From Cenococcum geophilum 1.58 (Eukaryota > Ascomycota > Dothideomycetes > Gloniales > Gloniaceae), in contig KV748179.1 of assembly GCA_001692895.1 (NCBI GenBank), positions 3,307,390 to 3,371,389 of the forward strand: a stretch of 64,000 bases of DNA, in the 5' to 3' direction. Below the pieces are notes generated by a model. That model was not told where the DNA came from. It saw nothing but the letters and a program-made list of their open reading frames with translations, and ran no database searches. Positions 33,430 to 46,348 of the stretch are shown here, piece by piece (positions within the stretch are counted from its first letter, which is position 1; each line of letters opens with the position of its first letter). The translations under genes and the position numbers were made by a program.

Positions 33430-36400
33430 CTTCTGCGAGATGGGGCTATAGTAGTTCTAGGTGGAGTTTATAAAAGTCTTTTACGGCTTATATAAGTCCT
33501 ATAGAGTTAATAAGTTCCTATAAGGGCTTAGTAAAGCCTCTCTATTTCATAAGATATATATATTAGCGTTTCCGTTTATTATACTTAATATTATTAATTC
33601 TTTTAACAAAGTACTTATTCTCACCATCCACTTTAACTAGTAGGGGAGGGTCTTATATCTATCTAGGTAGGGCGTCTAATACGGGGGTAGTAGGGCGGAG
33701 GACTAACGTATAGAATACGGGGTGGATTTTAACTGTATTAGGGAGCTTCAGTTAGTAGGTATAAGGAGAGATAACCTTTTTAACCTTATAAGGGCCAGCG
33801 TTCTTCTAATTAAGTTTCTTAGTAGGTCGTTTCGTGTTCAGATTTCTTATATCTAGCCAGATAAAATCGCCAATTTAGTAGGCCGGTGCTAGGGTTCGTT
33901 TCTTATTCGCTGCGGCTTTATAGATAGATTAAGCCTATATTATCTTATTAGTAAGGAACTATTATAGTTCCTCCATCTTCTCTATAAATTTATTTACTTC
34001 TGTAACTTATAAGGCGTAATAAGCAGGGTAAGGAACATTACTAAAGGGTTTAAAACCTATTCGTGGGTGCTAGCCGTAATTAGCTAGGAACGGGGAGACT
34101 TTCGTAGTTTCCGAGACGGAATTATTTATAGTAAACTCGGCGAATACGAGCTAGTTAATCTAGTTATCCTATAAATATAACGTGTATATCCAAATATACT
34201 ATTCCATTATAGTATTTACGCGTTCCGTTTAGCTATCCGTTTTTAGGTAATATATAGTAGATAATAGTGCTTTAATGCGGAGTTAAGTAGTTAGTTCTTT
34301 CTAGAATGCCAAGATAAACTGGCTGCCACTATTAGAGATAATCGTTTTAGGGAGTCCGTAGAGTTTCTATATATAATCTAAGAATAGTTAGGCGACGGTA
34401 AGCGTTGATATATTAGGGCAGGCGATTAAGTATCTTATTTTAGATAGTCGGTCTACAACTACCATAATGTTCGTGCAGCCTTTACTATTAGGAAGGTTAA
34501 TAATAAAGTTAATTAAGATATCCTTTTATCTTTGGTCCGGAACAGGTAATGGCTTTAAAAGACCGTTATACGTCTTATATAAGGCTTTAGCTCATTAGCA
34601 GGTATAGCAGCTAAAGACGTACCTTTATATTATATTATATATATTTAGCCAATAATACTCCTATTAGAGTAGTTCTAGGGTCTTTCCTTAGCCCGGGTGG
34701 CCGGTAATAGGTAGGTCGTATATATGTTTAAGGAGTTTAAGCTTAAGCTTATCGTAATTAGGGATAACTAGACAGTTCTAGTAATACAAGCGGTTTCCGC
34801 GGGCTTTATATTTACTTAGGGAAATCTTTTTAAAGCGTCTAATACTATCTTATATTAGCTTAAGCGTCTCTTAAATAAACTTATTATTTGGGTATTCGTT
34901 AACTATAATCTATTTAATTAATTAACCAGTTATTTTAAGGACGTATACCGTAAGATCTTTAGTAGGAGGGTTAAATAGTTTAGGGCGAAGTAGGGTCTAA
35001 TTTTGGTAAGAGCGCGCTTCTTCTAGGGCTGGCGCGTCTTGCAAGCGTTAGGTTAAGGCATTAGGCTTCTAACCTTAGACGCCTAGGCGGTATATAATTA
35101 AGAATTAGAAACAAAATAGATATTCTAACTAGCGGGCCTAATAATAACTTAGCTGTTTCGTGGTTGTAAAGTACTATAGGTTCTTATAGTTACTAAGGAC
35201 CTTAATTAGAAATCCAGCGCCTTCTAGTTTGGGTCGCTATTGTTCGAAACACCTAATAATAGCTAACAATTCCTTATCGTAGATCTCGTAGTTATATTCG
35301 GCTGGGCTTAGTCGTTTTAAGAAGTATGCTATAGGGTGCAATACTCTATTCTCGTTATACTGAGACAGGATGCCTCTAGTAACGTAGTTAGATGAGTCGG
35401 CTTCTATAACACTTATTTGGTTTAAATTAAAGTATTAGAGCACGGGCGCAGTAGTAAATATAACCTTTAGATAGGCAAAGGCCTTCTTACATTCCTTATT
35501 AAAGATAAAGACTTTATCCTTTTAGGTTAGAGCTATAAGGGGTAAAACTAGGGTAGAGAAGTTATTAATAAACTGTTGGTAGAAATTAGCAAATCCTATA
35601 AAGGCTCTTACGTCCTTAACATTCTCGGGTTCTTGCCAGTTTATAATTACTTCGACTTTCTTTAGGTCCATTTATATACTATTTATAGAAATAAGAAGTC
35701 TAAGGTATAAGACTTCCGTTTTATAGAACTCGCATTTATCTATATCTAATTATAAACCAGCTCCGTATAGGGCTTATAGAACAAGGTTAACGTATTTCCA
35801 ATATTCGGTTAGGTTATTACTATATATTAGGATGTCGTTGATATAAGCAGTATAGAAGATGTCTAGGTAGGGGCATAGGGTGTCATTTATATAATGTTAA
35901 AACGAGCTTAGAGCGTTTGTAAGGCTAAAGGGTATTATTAAGTACTTAAATAGTCCATATTGGGTATAAAATACAGTAAGCTATTTATCCCCTTTTATAA
36001 TACGGAGACGGTTAAATATAGAGATAATATCGAGCTTTGTGTAGTAATAAGCCTTACTTAGTTGGTTTAGCGTCTCTTATATTAACAGGGTCGGATATTA
36101 GTTTTTAACGGTAACGGCGTTAAGAGCTCGGTAGTCTATATAGAAGTATAAACCGCCGCTAGGTTTCTTAATAAAGATTACTAGTACGGCCATAGGCGAT
36201 AAGCTTACTCTAATAAATCCTTTACTTAGGTTTTTGTCTAAATACTTTTATAGCACTTAGAGTTTATTTTAGGATATCCCATATAAGGGTCTAAATCTAG
36301 GCTGCTTTCCTTCTTTAAGTATAATCTTATAGTCGTATAGTCGGTGTTCTAGTAGCTTATTAGTTTCCTTTTAAAAAAATACATCTAGGCGATAATAATA

Positions 36401-37340
36401 CTCTATTAGTACCTTTATGGTAGGGTTAGTGTGCTTCTTTAGTGCTAAGGCCTTCTTAATATCGGCTATTATAACAGCAAAGATTATATGTTTGGGTTTC
36501 TTAGCAAGTTGCGCTAGTAGGGTAGCTTTAATTATACGGATATCCAGGGTGCTAAGCTTGCTCGGATTATCTATAGTTTCTTATTTAGGTTTAGGTTTGG
36601 TATTAGGTATAAAGTTAGTATTAAATTCGGGTTCGGGTTCTTTAAAAACCCTTTTTATAGTGGAATACTAGTCCTTCTAGTATTTTTATATATAGAGCTT
36701 AAGCTTTTACTTAGCTTAGGGCGGTATAGTGCTTAGGGCCAATTTATGGAGTTTGGTGGAATTCCCGGATCCTTAATAGATGTTAGTGGAAATCTTACGC
36801 TAGTAAAATTTAGTGGAATTCCTAGGTTGGTGGAATCTAGTGGGTTTCTTAGGCGCAGGGTAGACATTAGTAGAAATCTTAGGCTAGTAGATCTTAGCGG
36901 ATTTCCTAGATTTTAGTTTAGGGTTAAGGCGGTACGTTATATAATACTTCTACTTACAACGGGAGGCGGTAAATAGAAGCTTAAGGTTATCCTAATTAAT
37001 GGTTACCTTATATAGCTTTATTTAGGGTTATCTAAGGATTACTAGGTAACCTAGGGTAGTAATAAAAAGCTTAATTAGTTCTTTGTAGTTTAGGTATTAG
37101 AGTCTTAAAACTACCACGTGGGTAATATAGCCTAAGATAGTGCGTTTACCATTAAATCTAAATACGTTAATATACTAGTTAAGGGGGGTTAAGGTAAAAC
37201 CATTATCTTATATAAAGATCCTGTTAATAAATCCTATACTGCTAGCACCTGTATTAATTAGGATTTAAGCATTAGCCTTTTAACTATTTTGCTAAAGGCG
37301 GCAGTTAATAGTTATACTACGGTCCTAAGAGTTAAAGTTT
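33430..37340 (-). pseudogene. Element G1 pol with chromodomain
   Basis: The minus strand gives RT with YIND followed by ILIYSNN at 35834-35845 (family YLDD, so one Asp is now Asn), RNase H and integrase upstream and downstream in Gypsy order, and at 33430-33690 a chromodomain (VDGENKYFV, RGFTKPL, then ELL.PHLAEAQV as C-terminus just before the polypurine tract). Stops throughout. A plus-strand open frame at 36417-36671 is a shadow. Confidence 0.84.
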
Positions 37341-38560
37341 GTGACGTTAAATGCGTTCAATAAGATCCTATAGTAGAGCCGTCCTAAAGAGCGACTTAGC
37401 TCTAGGACCTTCCTTTTAGAGGTAATTAGGGCGGGGTTCTTATAGGACGTCGGTTAAAGCTTTATCCTTATAAGTGGTGCTTACTAGATATAGGGCTGGA
37501 ATTAGATAAAGATTAGGGACGGTAACCAGAAGATTAATATAGTAAACGGCTGCTAGTACTAGCCGTTTATAAATCGTTTTGGGGTATAGGGACGGAGCAA
37601 TAGTTTAAAAGGTGGGAGCCGCTTCCGTATTTAAAGTAGAGGCCTAGCTTAATACGTTGTTCTTATTTAGAGGACCCTAATAGGGCGTATCCTAGGGTCC
37701 TAGTGTTAATATCTATGGCGTTGGGGTACTTAGGTTAAGATAATAACTTAATAGGCGTTTATGGGGTTATTATATTATACCAATAAACGGGCTTTAGTAT
37801 AAGGCGTAGTATATTGTTATACCGTTTATTAATAACGTTTATATAGGCGTTAAGAGTTTCTAGGAGGTTTACGCCTATTAGGGAGGTTTTTAGTTTAGGG
37901 CTTAGGGATTTAATAAGGCTGTTAATTAGTGCAGAGTTATTTTAGCCTATTTCCTTTACATAGCGGTTAAATTTGGAGAAGTATACTAGGAAACTTTTCT
38001 TTTCTTAAGTTATTTAGTTTATCTTTCTTTAAGCGGTAGCTTAGTGGTTTGGGTTACCGTATATAGCTTTAAGAAGTGTAATTAGGCTTTATACTAAGTT
38101 TAGTTAAAAAGGTTTAATAAGGTTAGCTATATCTCCTTCTAGTTAACTTAGGGCGTAATAGAGTCGGTTAGCTTCAGTTAGGTAGCAATTAGTATTACCG
38201 GTTAGCTTATTCTTAAGCCGGCTTAAAAATAACCAAAGCTCTTATTATTTACTAGTAAATACTAGGGGGTCTAGTAGTTTCTTAGATCGTTTTAGTGCGG
38301 TAGTCGGCTCTATAGGGTAAGTAACTACTACTAATTTAGGGCTTACGTTCCGCGTGTTTATCTCTAGAGATAGCGTTTAGTCTTAGGGCCTTAATATAGG
38401 CATCTTAAGGATGCGGACTTCTTCTTAAAGTGCTTTAATTAATTATTGTTATCGTGCTTCTTATTCGGCTTACTATTAAGTTAAAGTAGCTTAGTACTGT
38501 ATAAGGGCGTCCGTAAAGGACTTCTGTATACCTACTAATTGTTTTTAGAGTACGGCTATA
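37341..38560 (-). pseudogene. Element G1 gag with degraded knuckle
   Basis: Gag on the minus strand. At about 37585-37650 it reads GLYFKYGSGSHLLNY, a C-x2-C-x4-H-x4-C knuckle whose three cysteines have become Tyr through G-to-A changes, with the His retained. Upstream capsid sequence is recognisable only in pieces. Confidence 0.65.
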
Positions 38561-38637
38561 ATAGCGTTAGCCGTTGCGGGGGCTTTAGGGTCGTTCTGCA
38601 TTTTTAGAGGGTGGTATAAGTTTTTAACGCAACGTAG

Positions 38638-38996
38638 TGTTACAGAGTAAGCATAAGCGGTAATAATATATAGCGAAGTAGGTATTATTAAGCTATATAT
38701 ATAAACTGCGTAATAAAGTTAAGACGTTATATAAGGAAAGAAGGTAGGAAAACGGGAAGAAAGGGTATATATCGTTAACTTAGTTACTTAGTTAACACGT
38801 GCATAGGTAGAATAGGGTTTAGGTTATAGTCCTAGCAGAACTTGGCAGAATTTAGTAGAACTTAGCAGAATATAGCAGAATGCCATAGATTGCCGTTAGA
38901 TTACCATCAGATTGCCATTTCGCGGTTAGTCTCTAATTGCTAAGTTAGTGGAAACAGGTAAATGTATGCAAGGTGTTATAGGGGTGTCCTATAACA
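38638..38996 (-). repeat. Element G1 5' LTR
   Basis: 359-bp partner, same AGAACTT-type internal repeats at about 38838-38885. Differences from the other LTR are mostly C/T and G/A. Confidence 0.93.
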
Positions 38997-39001
38997 CGAA
39001 G

Positions 39002-39340
39002 TAAGTATAGGCGGCAATAATATATAGTAAGGTAGATATTATTAAGCTATATACATAAACTGTATAAGAAGTCAAGACATTACGTAAGGAGAGAAGGCAG
39101 GAAAATGAGGAGAAAGGGTATATATTATTAGCCTAGTTGCTTAGTTAATATATACACGGTATAAAATAGGATTTAGGTAGTAGTCCTAGTAGAACTTAAT
39201 AGGATTTAGTAAAACTTAGCGGAATATAGCAGAATATAGCAGATTGCCGTTAGATTGCCGCAAATTACCGTCTTATAGTTAGTCTTTAGTTGCTAAGTTA
39301 GTGGAAATAAGTAGATGTGTATAAGGTATTACGGGGGTAT
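39002..39340 (-). repeat. Element G2 3' LTR, main part
   Basis: 339 bp of G2's LTR between the G1 insertion and solo LTR H. The first 10 bp lie at 33039-33048 and the last 9 bp at 39536-39544. It aligns with 45818-46175. Confidence 0.9.
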
Positions 39341-39530
39341 TATTACGGCACCGTAACGGATCTAGTCAGGGGGCTCGCTTACGTCTTGGCTCCATGTATA
39401 TAGACATGTCCTTTCCACGACCTTCTTCTGCTCCTCATCTTAATATCCGGGTCTATAGACATTCCAATTATATAGGCTTGCATACGTTCTAAACGGCGCT
39501 CGTGCCTCGATTGACTAAGTCGCTGTAACA
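39341..39530 (+). mobile_element. Solo LTR (H) in G2's LTR
   Basis: 190 bp from TATTACGGCACC (TG to TA at the terminus) to AGTCGCTGTAACA, with perfect GGTAT duplications at 39336-39340 and 39531-39535. Base composition is close to even and CpA-rich, unlike the flanks, so it is a late arrival. Orientation is arbitrary. Confidence 0.9.
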
Positions 39531-39544
39531 GGTATCCTATAACA

Positions 39545-42500
39545 GTACCCCCCCTTTAAACTTAAGCTTCTGCGAGATAGGGCTATAGTAGTTCTAGGTA
39601 GAGTTTATAAAAGTCTTCTATAGCTTATATAAGTCCTATAGAGTTAACGGGTTCTTATAAGGGCTTAGTAAAGCCTCTCCATTTCGTAAAATATATATAT
39701 TAGCGTTTCCGTTTATTATACTTAATATTATTAATTCTTTTAATAAAGTACTTGTTCTTACCATCCATTTTAATTAGTAGGGGAGGGTTTTATATTTATC
39801 TGGGTAGGGCGTCTAATATAGAAGTAGTAGGGTAGAGGACTAACGTATAGAATATAGGGTGGATTTTAACCGTATTAGGGAGCTTTAGTTAGTAGGCGTA
39901 GGAGGAGATAACCTTCTTAACCTTATAAGGGCTAGCGTTCTTTTAATTAAGCTTCTTAGTAGGTTGTTTTATATTTAGATTTCTTATATCTAGCTAGATA
40001 AAGTTACTAATTTAATAGGCTAGTACTAGGGTTCGTTTTTTATTCGCTGCGGCTTTATAGATAGATTAGGCCTATATTATCTTATTAATAAGGAATTATT
40101 ATAGCTCCTTTATCTTTTCTATAAATTTATTTACTTTTATAATTTATAAGGCGTAATAAGTAGGGCGGGGAACATTACTAAAAGGTTTTAAACCTATTTA
40201 TAGATGCTAGCTATAGTTAGCTAGGAACGGGGAGACCTTTATAGTTTCTAAAATGGAATTATTTATGGTAAACTTAGTAAATATAAGCTAGTTAATCTAA
40301 TTATCTAATCTAATTATCTTATAAGTATAACGTATATATCCAAATATACTGTTCTATTATAGTATTTATACATTCTATTTAACTATCCGTTTTTAAATAG
40401 TATGCTATAAATAATAGTGCTTTAATATGGAGTTAGGTAGTTAGTTTTTTCTAAAATATAGCGATAAACTAGCTACCTTTATTAGAGATAATTATTTTAG
40501 GGAGTCTATAGAGTTTTTATACGTAATCTAGAAACAGTTAAATAATAGCGGGTATTAATATATTAGGGTAGGCGATTAAGTATCTTATCTTAGATAGTTG
40601 GTCTATAACTACTATAATATTTATACAGCCCTTACTTATAGGGAGGTTAATAATAAAGTTAATTAAGATATTCTTCCATCTTTAGTCTAGAATAGGTAAT
40701 AGCTTTAGAAGGCTATTATACATCTTATATAAAGCTTTAGCTCGTTAGTAGATATAGCAGCTAGAGACGTACCTTTATATTATATTATATATATTTAGCT
40801 AATAGTACTCTTATTAGAGCAGTTCTAGGGTTTTTCCTTAGCCTAGGTGGCCGGCTATTAGTAGATTATATATATGTTTAAGGAGCTTAAGCTTAAGTTT
40901 ATTATAGTTGGGGATAACTAAATAGTTTTAGTAATATAAGCGGTTTCCACAAGCTTTATATTTACTTAAAGAGATCTTTTTAAAGCGTCTAACGCCATTA
41001 TAGATTAGCTTAAGCGTCTCATAGATAAACTTATTACTTAGGTATTTATTAATTATAATCTATTTAATTAATTAATTAGTTATTTTAAGGATGTAGTAGT
41101 AGTAGTTCTTTGATTAACGTCTAATACGGATCCTATCTTGGCCCACGCAGACTACTCCGTCACAGGGGGGAAAACTTGTAATTTACATGAAGAAAACCCT
41201 GCAGTTGGGGGAGGAAAAACCCTATGAGCAGCCTTAGTAGGATAAAAAACCCCGATTTGCTATGTTTGCACATAGTAGCGGCCCTACGGGCCTACTGCAC
41301 GTCCTCCTCCTTAGATGTTTTAAACTCCTTAGGAACCATTGCTTCCTTCTCTAGCTTATTAAAGCTAGGGTTCACTACNTCCCAGCTAGGCCTTNCTAAT
41401 CNATTGCTNTNTCTTATTNTCTCTTTATNTCCCATATCTTGCCNATCCCCTATACGCTATCTCTTATATAGACCACTGCCATATACGCCTTGCCTCCCCC
41501 CCCCTAGAGCCATTAAAGGCGTAAGGGGGATTCATTCGTTCTAACCACCGTAATACTAATAAGCGAGCGGGATATTGTGTTATTTGGGTATCTTTTATGC
41601 CTAGGCCCCAGCTAGGCCCTCTCTAAGGGTCACTACTCTATTGAAAGGAGATAGGGAAAACCGTGGGTCGCAATCCAAGCTGCTAGGTAGTATTTAGTAG
41701 TTAAAAACGGCGAGTGACCGCATGCTCCGCGGGCGACTGCCCTAGGGGTTAGGAGGGGCCGTATATTTACTCGTTCGTTCGTTTACTCGTACGCTCGTTC
41801 GTCCGTTAATATAAAGTTATTAATGCTTTCCATTAGGGGCTAGGGGATGCTTTTAAAAGCTATTTATCCACGTTGGATTATATAGGTGCTTAGTAGGAGA
41901 ACTAGTGGCTGTATTATAAAGGGGTACCATCAGTAGTGGTTTTCGAGATCTCACCATCCCATATAAAAACTTTTTACTACGCCCCACGACGCACACAACC
42001 ACCAGGTCCTACTTGCACGCGCTATATAACGTCTCTGCGTTGGCTCTGGGTCTGAACTTCGAAGACCCAGGTTCGTAGCCGTCACCACGTATAGGTGCAG
42101 AATCCGTTTTCGACGGCCTTTAAGGATGTATACCGTAAGGTCTTTAGTAGGAGGATTAAATAGTTTAAGATAAAGTAGGGTTTAGTTCTAGTAAGAGCGC
42201 GCTTCTTTTAGTACTAGCATGTCTTACAAATATTAGGTTAGAGTATTAAGCTTCTAATCTTAAACGCCTAGGCGGTATATAATTAAGAATTAAAAATGGG
42301 ATAGATATTCTAACTAGCGGGCCTAATAATAGCTTAGCTATTTTATAGTTGTAAAGTACTATAGGTTTTTATAGTTACTAAGGACCTTAATTAGAAATCT
42401 AGCGCCTTCTAGTTTGGGTTACTATTATTTAAAACATCTAATAATAGCTAGTAACTCCTTATTATAGATTTTATAGTTATATTTAGCTAGGCTTAATTAT

Positions 42501-45500
42501 TTTAAGTAGTATACTATAGGGTATAATACTCCATCTTTGTTATATTAAGACAGAATGCCTCTAGTAATATAGTCGAATAAGTTAGCTTTTATAACACTTA
42601 TTCGGTTTAGGTTAAAGTATTAGAGTATAAATACAGTAGTAAATATAACCTTTAAATAAGTAAAGGCCTTTTTATATTCCTTATTAAAGATAAAGGCTTT
42701 ATTCTTTTAGGTTAAAGCTATAAGGGGTAAAACTAGGGCGGAGAAGTTATTAATAAACCATTAGTAGAAATTAGTAAATCCTATAAAGGCTCTTATATCC
42801 TTAACATTCTTAGGTTCTTACTAGTTTATAATTACTTTAACTTTCTTTAGGTCTATTTATATACTATTTATAAAAATAAAAAGCCTAAAGTATAGAATTT
42901 CTATTTTATAAAATTTCTATTTATCTATATCTAATTATAGACTAGCTCCTTATAGGGCTTATAAAATAAGATTTAATGTATTTCTAGTATTTGGCTAGGT
43001 TATTACTATATATTAGAATGTCGTTAATATAAGTAGTATAGAAGATATCTAGGTAAGGACATAGGGTGTTATTTACGTAATGTTAAAATAAGCTTAGAGT
43101 GTTTATAAGGCTAAAGGGTGTTACTAAGTACTTAAATAATTTATATTGGGTATAAAATGCAGTAAGCTATTTATTTTCTTTTATAATATAGAGGCGGTTA
43201 AATATAGAGATAATATTAAGCTTTATGTAGAAGCAAGCCTTACTTAATTAGTTTAGCGTTTCTTATATTAGCGAGATCGGATATTAGTTCTTAATAATAA
43301 CGGCATTAAGAGCTTAGTAGTCTATATAAAAGCGTAAACTACTACTAGGTTTCTTAATAAAGATTACTAACGTAGCTATAGGCGACGAGCTTACTTTAAT
43401 AAATCCTTTACTTAGGTTCTCGTCTAAATACTTTTATAGTACTTAGAGTTTATTTTAGGATATTCTATATAAGGGTCTAAATCTAGGCTGCTTTCCTTCT
43501 TTAAGTATAATCTTATAGTTATATAGTTGGTATTCTAGTAGCTTATCGGCTTCCTTTTATAAGAATACCTCTAGGCGGTTATAGTACTCTACTAGTACCT
43601 TTATAGCAGGGTTAGTGTGCCTCTTTAGTACTAATGCCTTCTTAATATTAACTATAGTAATAGCGAAGATTGTATATTTAGGTTTCTTAGCAAGTTATAT
43701 TAATAGAGTAGCTCTAATTATACGGATATCTAGGGTATTAAGCTTGCTTAAATTATCTATAGTTTTTTATTTGGGTTTAGGTTTAGTATTAGGTATAAAG
43801 TTAGTATTATATTTAGGTTTGGGTTCTTTACAAATCCTTTTTATAGTAGAATACTAGTTCTTCTAGTATTTTTATATATTAAGCTTAAGCTTTTACTTAG
43901 CCTAGGGTAATATGGTACTTAATAATAACTTATAGAATTTAGTAAAGTTTTTGGATCCTTAGTAAATATTAGTAAAAATCTTATATTGGTGGAATTTAGT
44001 AGAATTCCTAGGTTGGTAGAATCTGGTAGATTCCTTAGATATAAGGTAGATAGTTATAGAAATTTTAGACTAGTGGATTCTGGTAGATTCTTTAAATTTT
44101 GGTTTTAGGTCTAAGTAGTAAGTTATAAGGCACTTCTACTTATAATGGGAGGCGGTAAATAGGAGCTTAAGGTTATTCTAATTAATAGTTACCTTATATA
44201 GCTTTATCTAGGGTTATCTAAGAATTACTAGGTAACCTAGGGTGGTAATAAAAAGCTTAATTAGTTCTTTATGGTTTAGGTATTAGAGTCTTAGGTATAC
44301 TATATAGGTAATTTAGCCTAAGACCGTGCGTTTACTATTAAATCTAAATACATTAATATGCCGGTAAAGGGAGGTTAGGGTAAAACTATTATCTTATATA
44401 AAGATCTTATTAATAAATCCTATATTACTAGCTCCTATATTAATTAGGACTTAAGCATTAGCCTATTAATTATTTTGCTAAAGATAATAGTTAATAGTTA
44501 TACTATAATCTTAAAAGTTAGAGTTTATAATATTTAAAATATTTAATGAGATTTTAAGGCAGAGCCGTCCCGGAGAGCGACTTAACTCTAGGATATATCT
44601 TTTAGTGGTAAGCGGGAAGGGGTTCCTATAGGACGTTAGTTATAGCTTCGCCCTTATAAGTAGTATTTACTAAATATAGGGCTAGAGCTAGGTAAAGATT
44701 GGGGATAGTAATTGGTAGATTAATATAGTAAACGGCTGCTAGTATTAGCTATTCGCAAGTTATTTCGGGACGTAGGTAAGGGGACGAGATAGTATTTTAA
44801 GATATGGTCCTTACTTCTACACTTAAAGCAAAGGCCTAGCTTAATATATCTTTCTTATTTAGGGGACCCTAGTAGGGCATACTCTAGGGTTCTAGTGTTA
44901 ATATCTATAGCGTTAGGGTGCTTAGGCTAAGATAATAACTTAGTAGACGTTTATAGGGTTGCCGTATTATATTAGGGGGCGGGTTTTAGTATTAGGCGTA
45001 GTATATTATTATTATACCATTTATTAATAACGTTTACGCAGACATTAAGGGCTCCTAGTAGGTCTACGCCTATTAGGGAGGTTTTTAGTTTAGGGCTTAG
45101 GGATTTAATAAGGCTATTAACTAGTACAGAGTTGTTCTAGCTAGTCTCCTTTATATAATGGTTAAATTTGGAGAAGTATACCGGGAAGCTTTTTGTTCCT
45201 TAAGCTATATAGTTTATTTTCTTCTAAGTAATAGCTTAGTGGTTTAGGTTACCGTATATAGCTTTAAGAAGTATAACTAGGCTTTATACTAAGTTTAGGT
45301 AAAAAGGTTTAATAAGATTAGCTACCTCTCTTTTTAGTTAACTTAGGGCGTAACAGAGTTAATTAGGTAGGGGTTAGCGTTACTAGTTAGTTTATTTTTA
45401 AGCTAGCTTAGAAATAATTAAAGCTCTTATTATTTACTAGTAAATACTAGGGGATCTAGTAGTTGTTTAGATTATTACGGTATAGTAGTTAGCTTAGGGT

Positions 45501-45817
45501 AAGAGACTACTATAGGTTCGGGGCTTACGTTCCGCGTATTTATTTCTAAAGATAGTATTTGGTCTTAAGGCCCTAATATAGGCATCTTAAGTATACGGAT
45601 TTCTTCTTAGAGGTCCTTAATTAATTACTAGTATTATACTTCTTGCTTAGCTTATTATTAATTTAAAGTAGCTTAGTTTTATATAAGGGCGTCTATAAAA
45701 GACTTTTATATCTTTACTAGTTATTTTTAGAGTATAGATATAATACTAGCGGCCGTTATAGGGGCTTTAGGGTTGTTTTATATTTTAGAGGTAGTATATA
45801 AAGTTAACGTAACGTAG
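39545..45817 (-). pseudogene. Element G2 gag-pol remnant
   Basis: Collinear with G1's interior at the DNA level and mutated further. RT box YIND at 43020-43031. The chromodomain equivalent is near 39560-39830 and gag lies beyond about 44530. Interrupted at 41096-42118 by a 1-kb insertion. A plus-strand open frame at 43615-43857 is a shadow of pol. Confidence 0.82.
41096..42118 (-). mobile_element. 1-kb non-LTR-like insertion (N1) in G2
   Basis: It breaks the G1/G2 alignment and is flanked by a 12-bp duplication TTTAAGGATGTA (41084-41095 and 42119-42130). No inverted repeats or LTRs are seen. One end is a trinucleotide run (GTAGTAGTAG on plus, CTACTACTAC on minus), which as a 3' tail with a long TSD suggests target-primed retrotransposition, i.e. 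a SINE or truncated/non-autonomous LINE on the minus strand. The body is rich in C and CpA and largely un-RIPped. It holds many N bases at 41379-41444. The 106-residue open frame at 41224-41544 shows no recognisable domain. No RT is present. Confidence 0.75.
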
Positions 45818-46175
45818 TGTTAAGGAGTAAGTATAGGCGGCGATAATATATAGTAAGGTAGATATTATTAAGCTATATATATAAACTGTATAAGAAGTTA
45901 AAACGTTATATAAGGAGAGAAGGCAGGAAAATGGGGAGAAAGGGTATATATTGCTAGCTTAGTTGCTTAATTAATATATACATAGCGTAAAATAGAATTT
46001 AGGTAGTAGTTCTGGCAGAACTTAATAGGATTTAGTAGAACTTAGCGGAATATAGTAAAATATAGCAGATTACCATTAGATTGCCGCAAATTACCGTCTT
46101 ATGGTTAGTCTTTAGTTGCTAAGTTAGTAAAAACAGGTGGATATGTATAAGGTGTTACGGGGGTATCCCGTAATA
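45818..46175 (-). repeat. Element G2 5' LTR
   Basis: 358 bp, TGTTAAGGAG to CCCGTAATA. Aligned with the split 3' LTR. Confidence 0.9.
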
Positions 46176-46343
46176 TAGTCCTAGCAGAACTTAGCAGGAT
46201 TTAGTAGAACTTAGCGGAATATAGTAGAATATGGCAGATTGCGTCAGATTGCCGTAAATTGCCGTCTTATAGTCAGTTTTTAGTTGCTAAGTTAGTAGAA
46301 ACAGGTGGACGTATATAAGGTGTCACGGGGGTGTCCTATAACA
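46176..46343 (-). repeat. Partial extra LTR copy at the G2 5' end
   Basis: 168 bp matching the right-hand part of the adjoining LTR (from TAGTCCTAGCAGAAC to the terminal CTATAACA). The TSD GGCTT follows this copy and not the complete LTR, so it was part of G2 when it integrated or arose by later recombination within the element. Confidence 0.85.
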
Positions 46344-46348
46344 GGCTT

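Larger units (their letters stand above)
33049..38996 (-). mobile_element. Element G1: Gypsy chromovirus inside G2's LTR
   Basis: 5948 bp with 359-bp LTRs (33049-33407 and 38638-38996), starting TGTTACGGAG/TGTTACAGAG and ending CCGTAACA/CTATAACA. The TSD CGAAG (33044-33048 and 38997-39001) places it 10 bp inside G2's LTR. The polypurine tract complement CCCCCCC at 33411-33417 gives minus orientation. Domain order on that strand is gag, knuckle, RT, RNase H, integrase, chromodomain. Less degraded than G2 yet still full of stops. Confidence 0.94.
33039..46343 (-). mobile_element. Element G2: Gypsy chromovirus inside P
   Basis: TSD GGCTT is perfect at 33034-33038 and 46344-46348. The left (3') LTR is split: 33039-33048, 39002-39340 and 39536-39544 (358 bp in all). 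The right (5') LTR is 45818-46175, followed by a partial extra LTR (46176-46343). The internal region 39545-45817 carries gag and pol on the minus strand, plus a 1-kb insertion. It is a sister family to G1 but is more mutated. A C-rich run just inside the left LTR (39545-39556) is the complement of its polypurine tract. Confidence 0.92.

Noticed and set aside
41224-41544. 106-residue frame in the 1-kb insertion
   Set aside because: Many N bases, no recognisable domain, and a low-complexity end; not enough to call a gene.
42000-42110. Possible pol III B-box (GGTTCGTAGCC at 42070) in the 1-kb insertion
   Set aside because: Mismatch to the consensus, no matching A box at the right spacing, and it is on the strand opposite to the inferred element.
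36417-43857. Hydrophobic plus-strand frames at 36417-36671 and 43615-43857
   Set aside because: Antisense shadows of the same segment of pol in sister elements G1 and G2.
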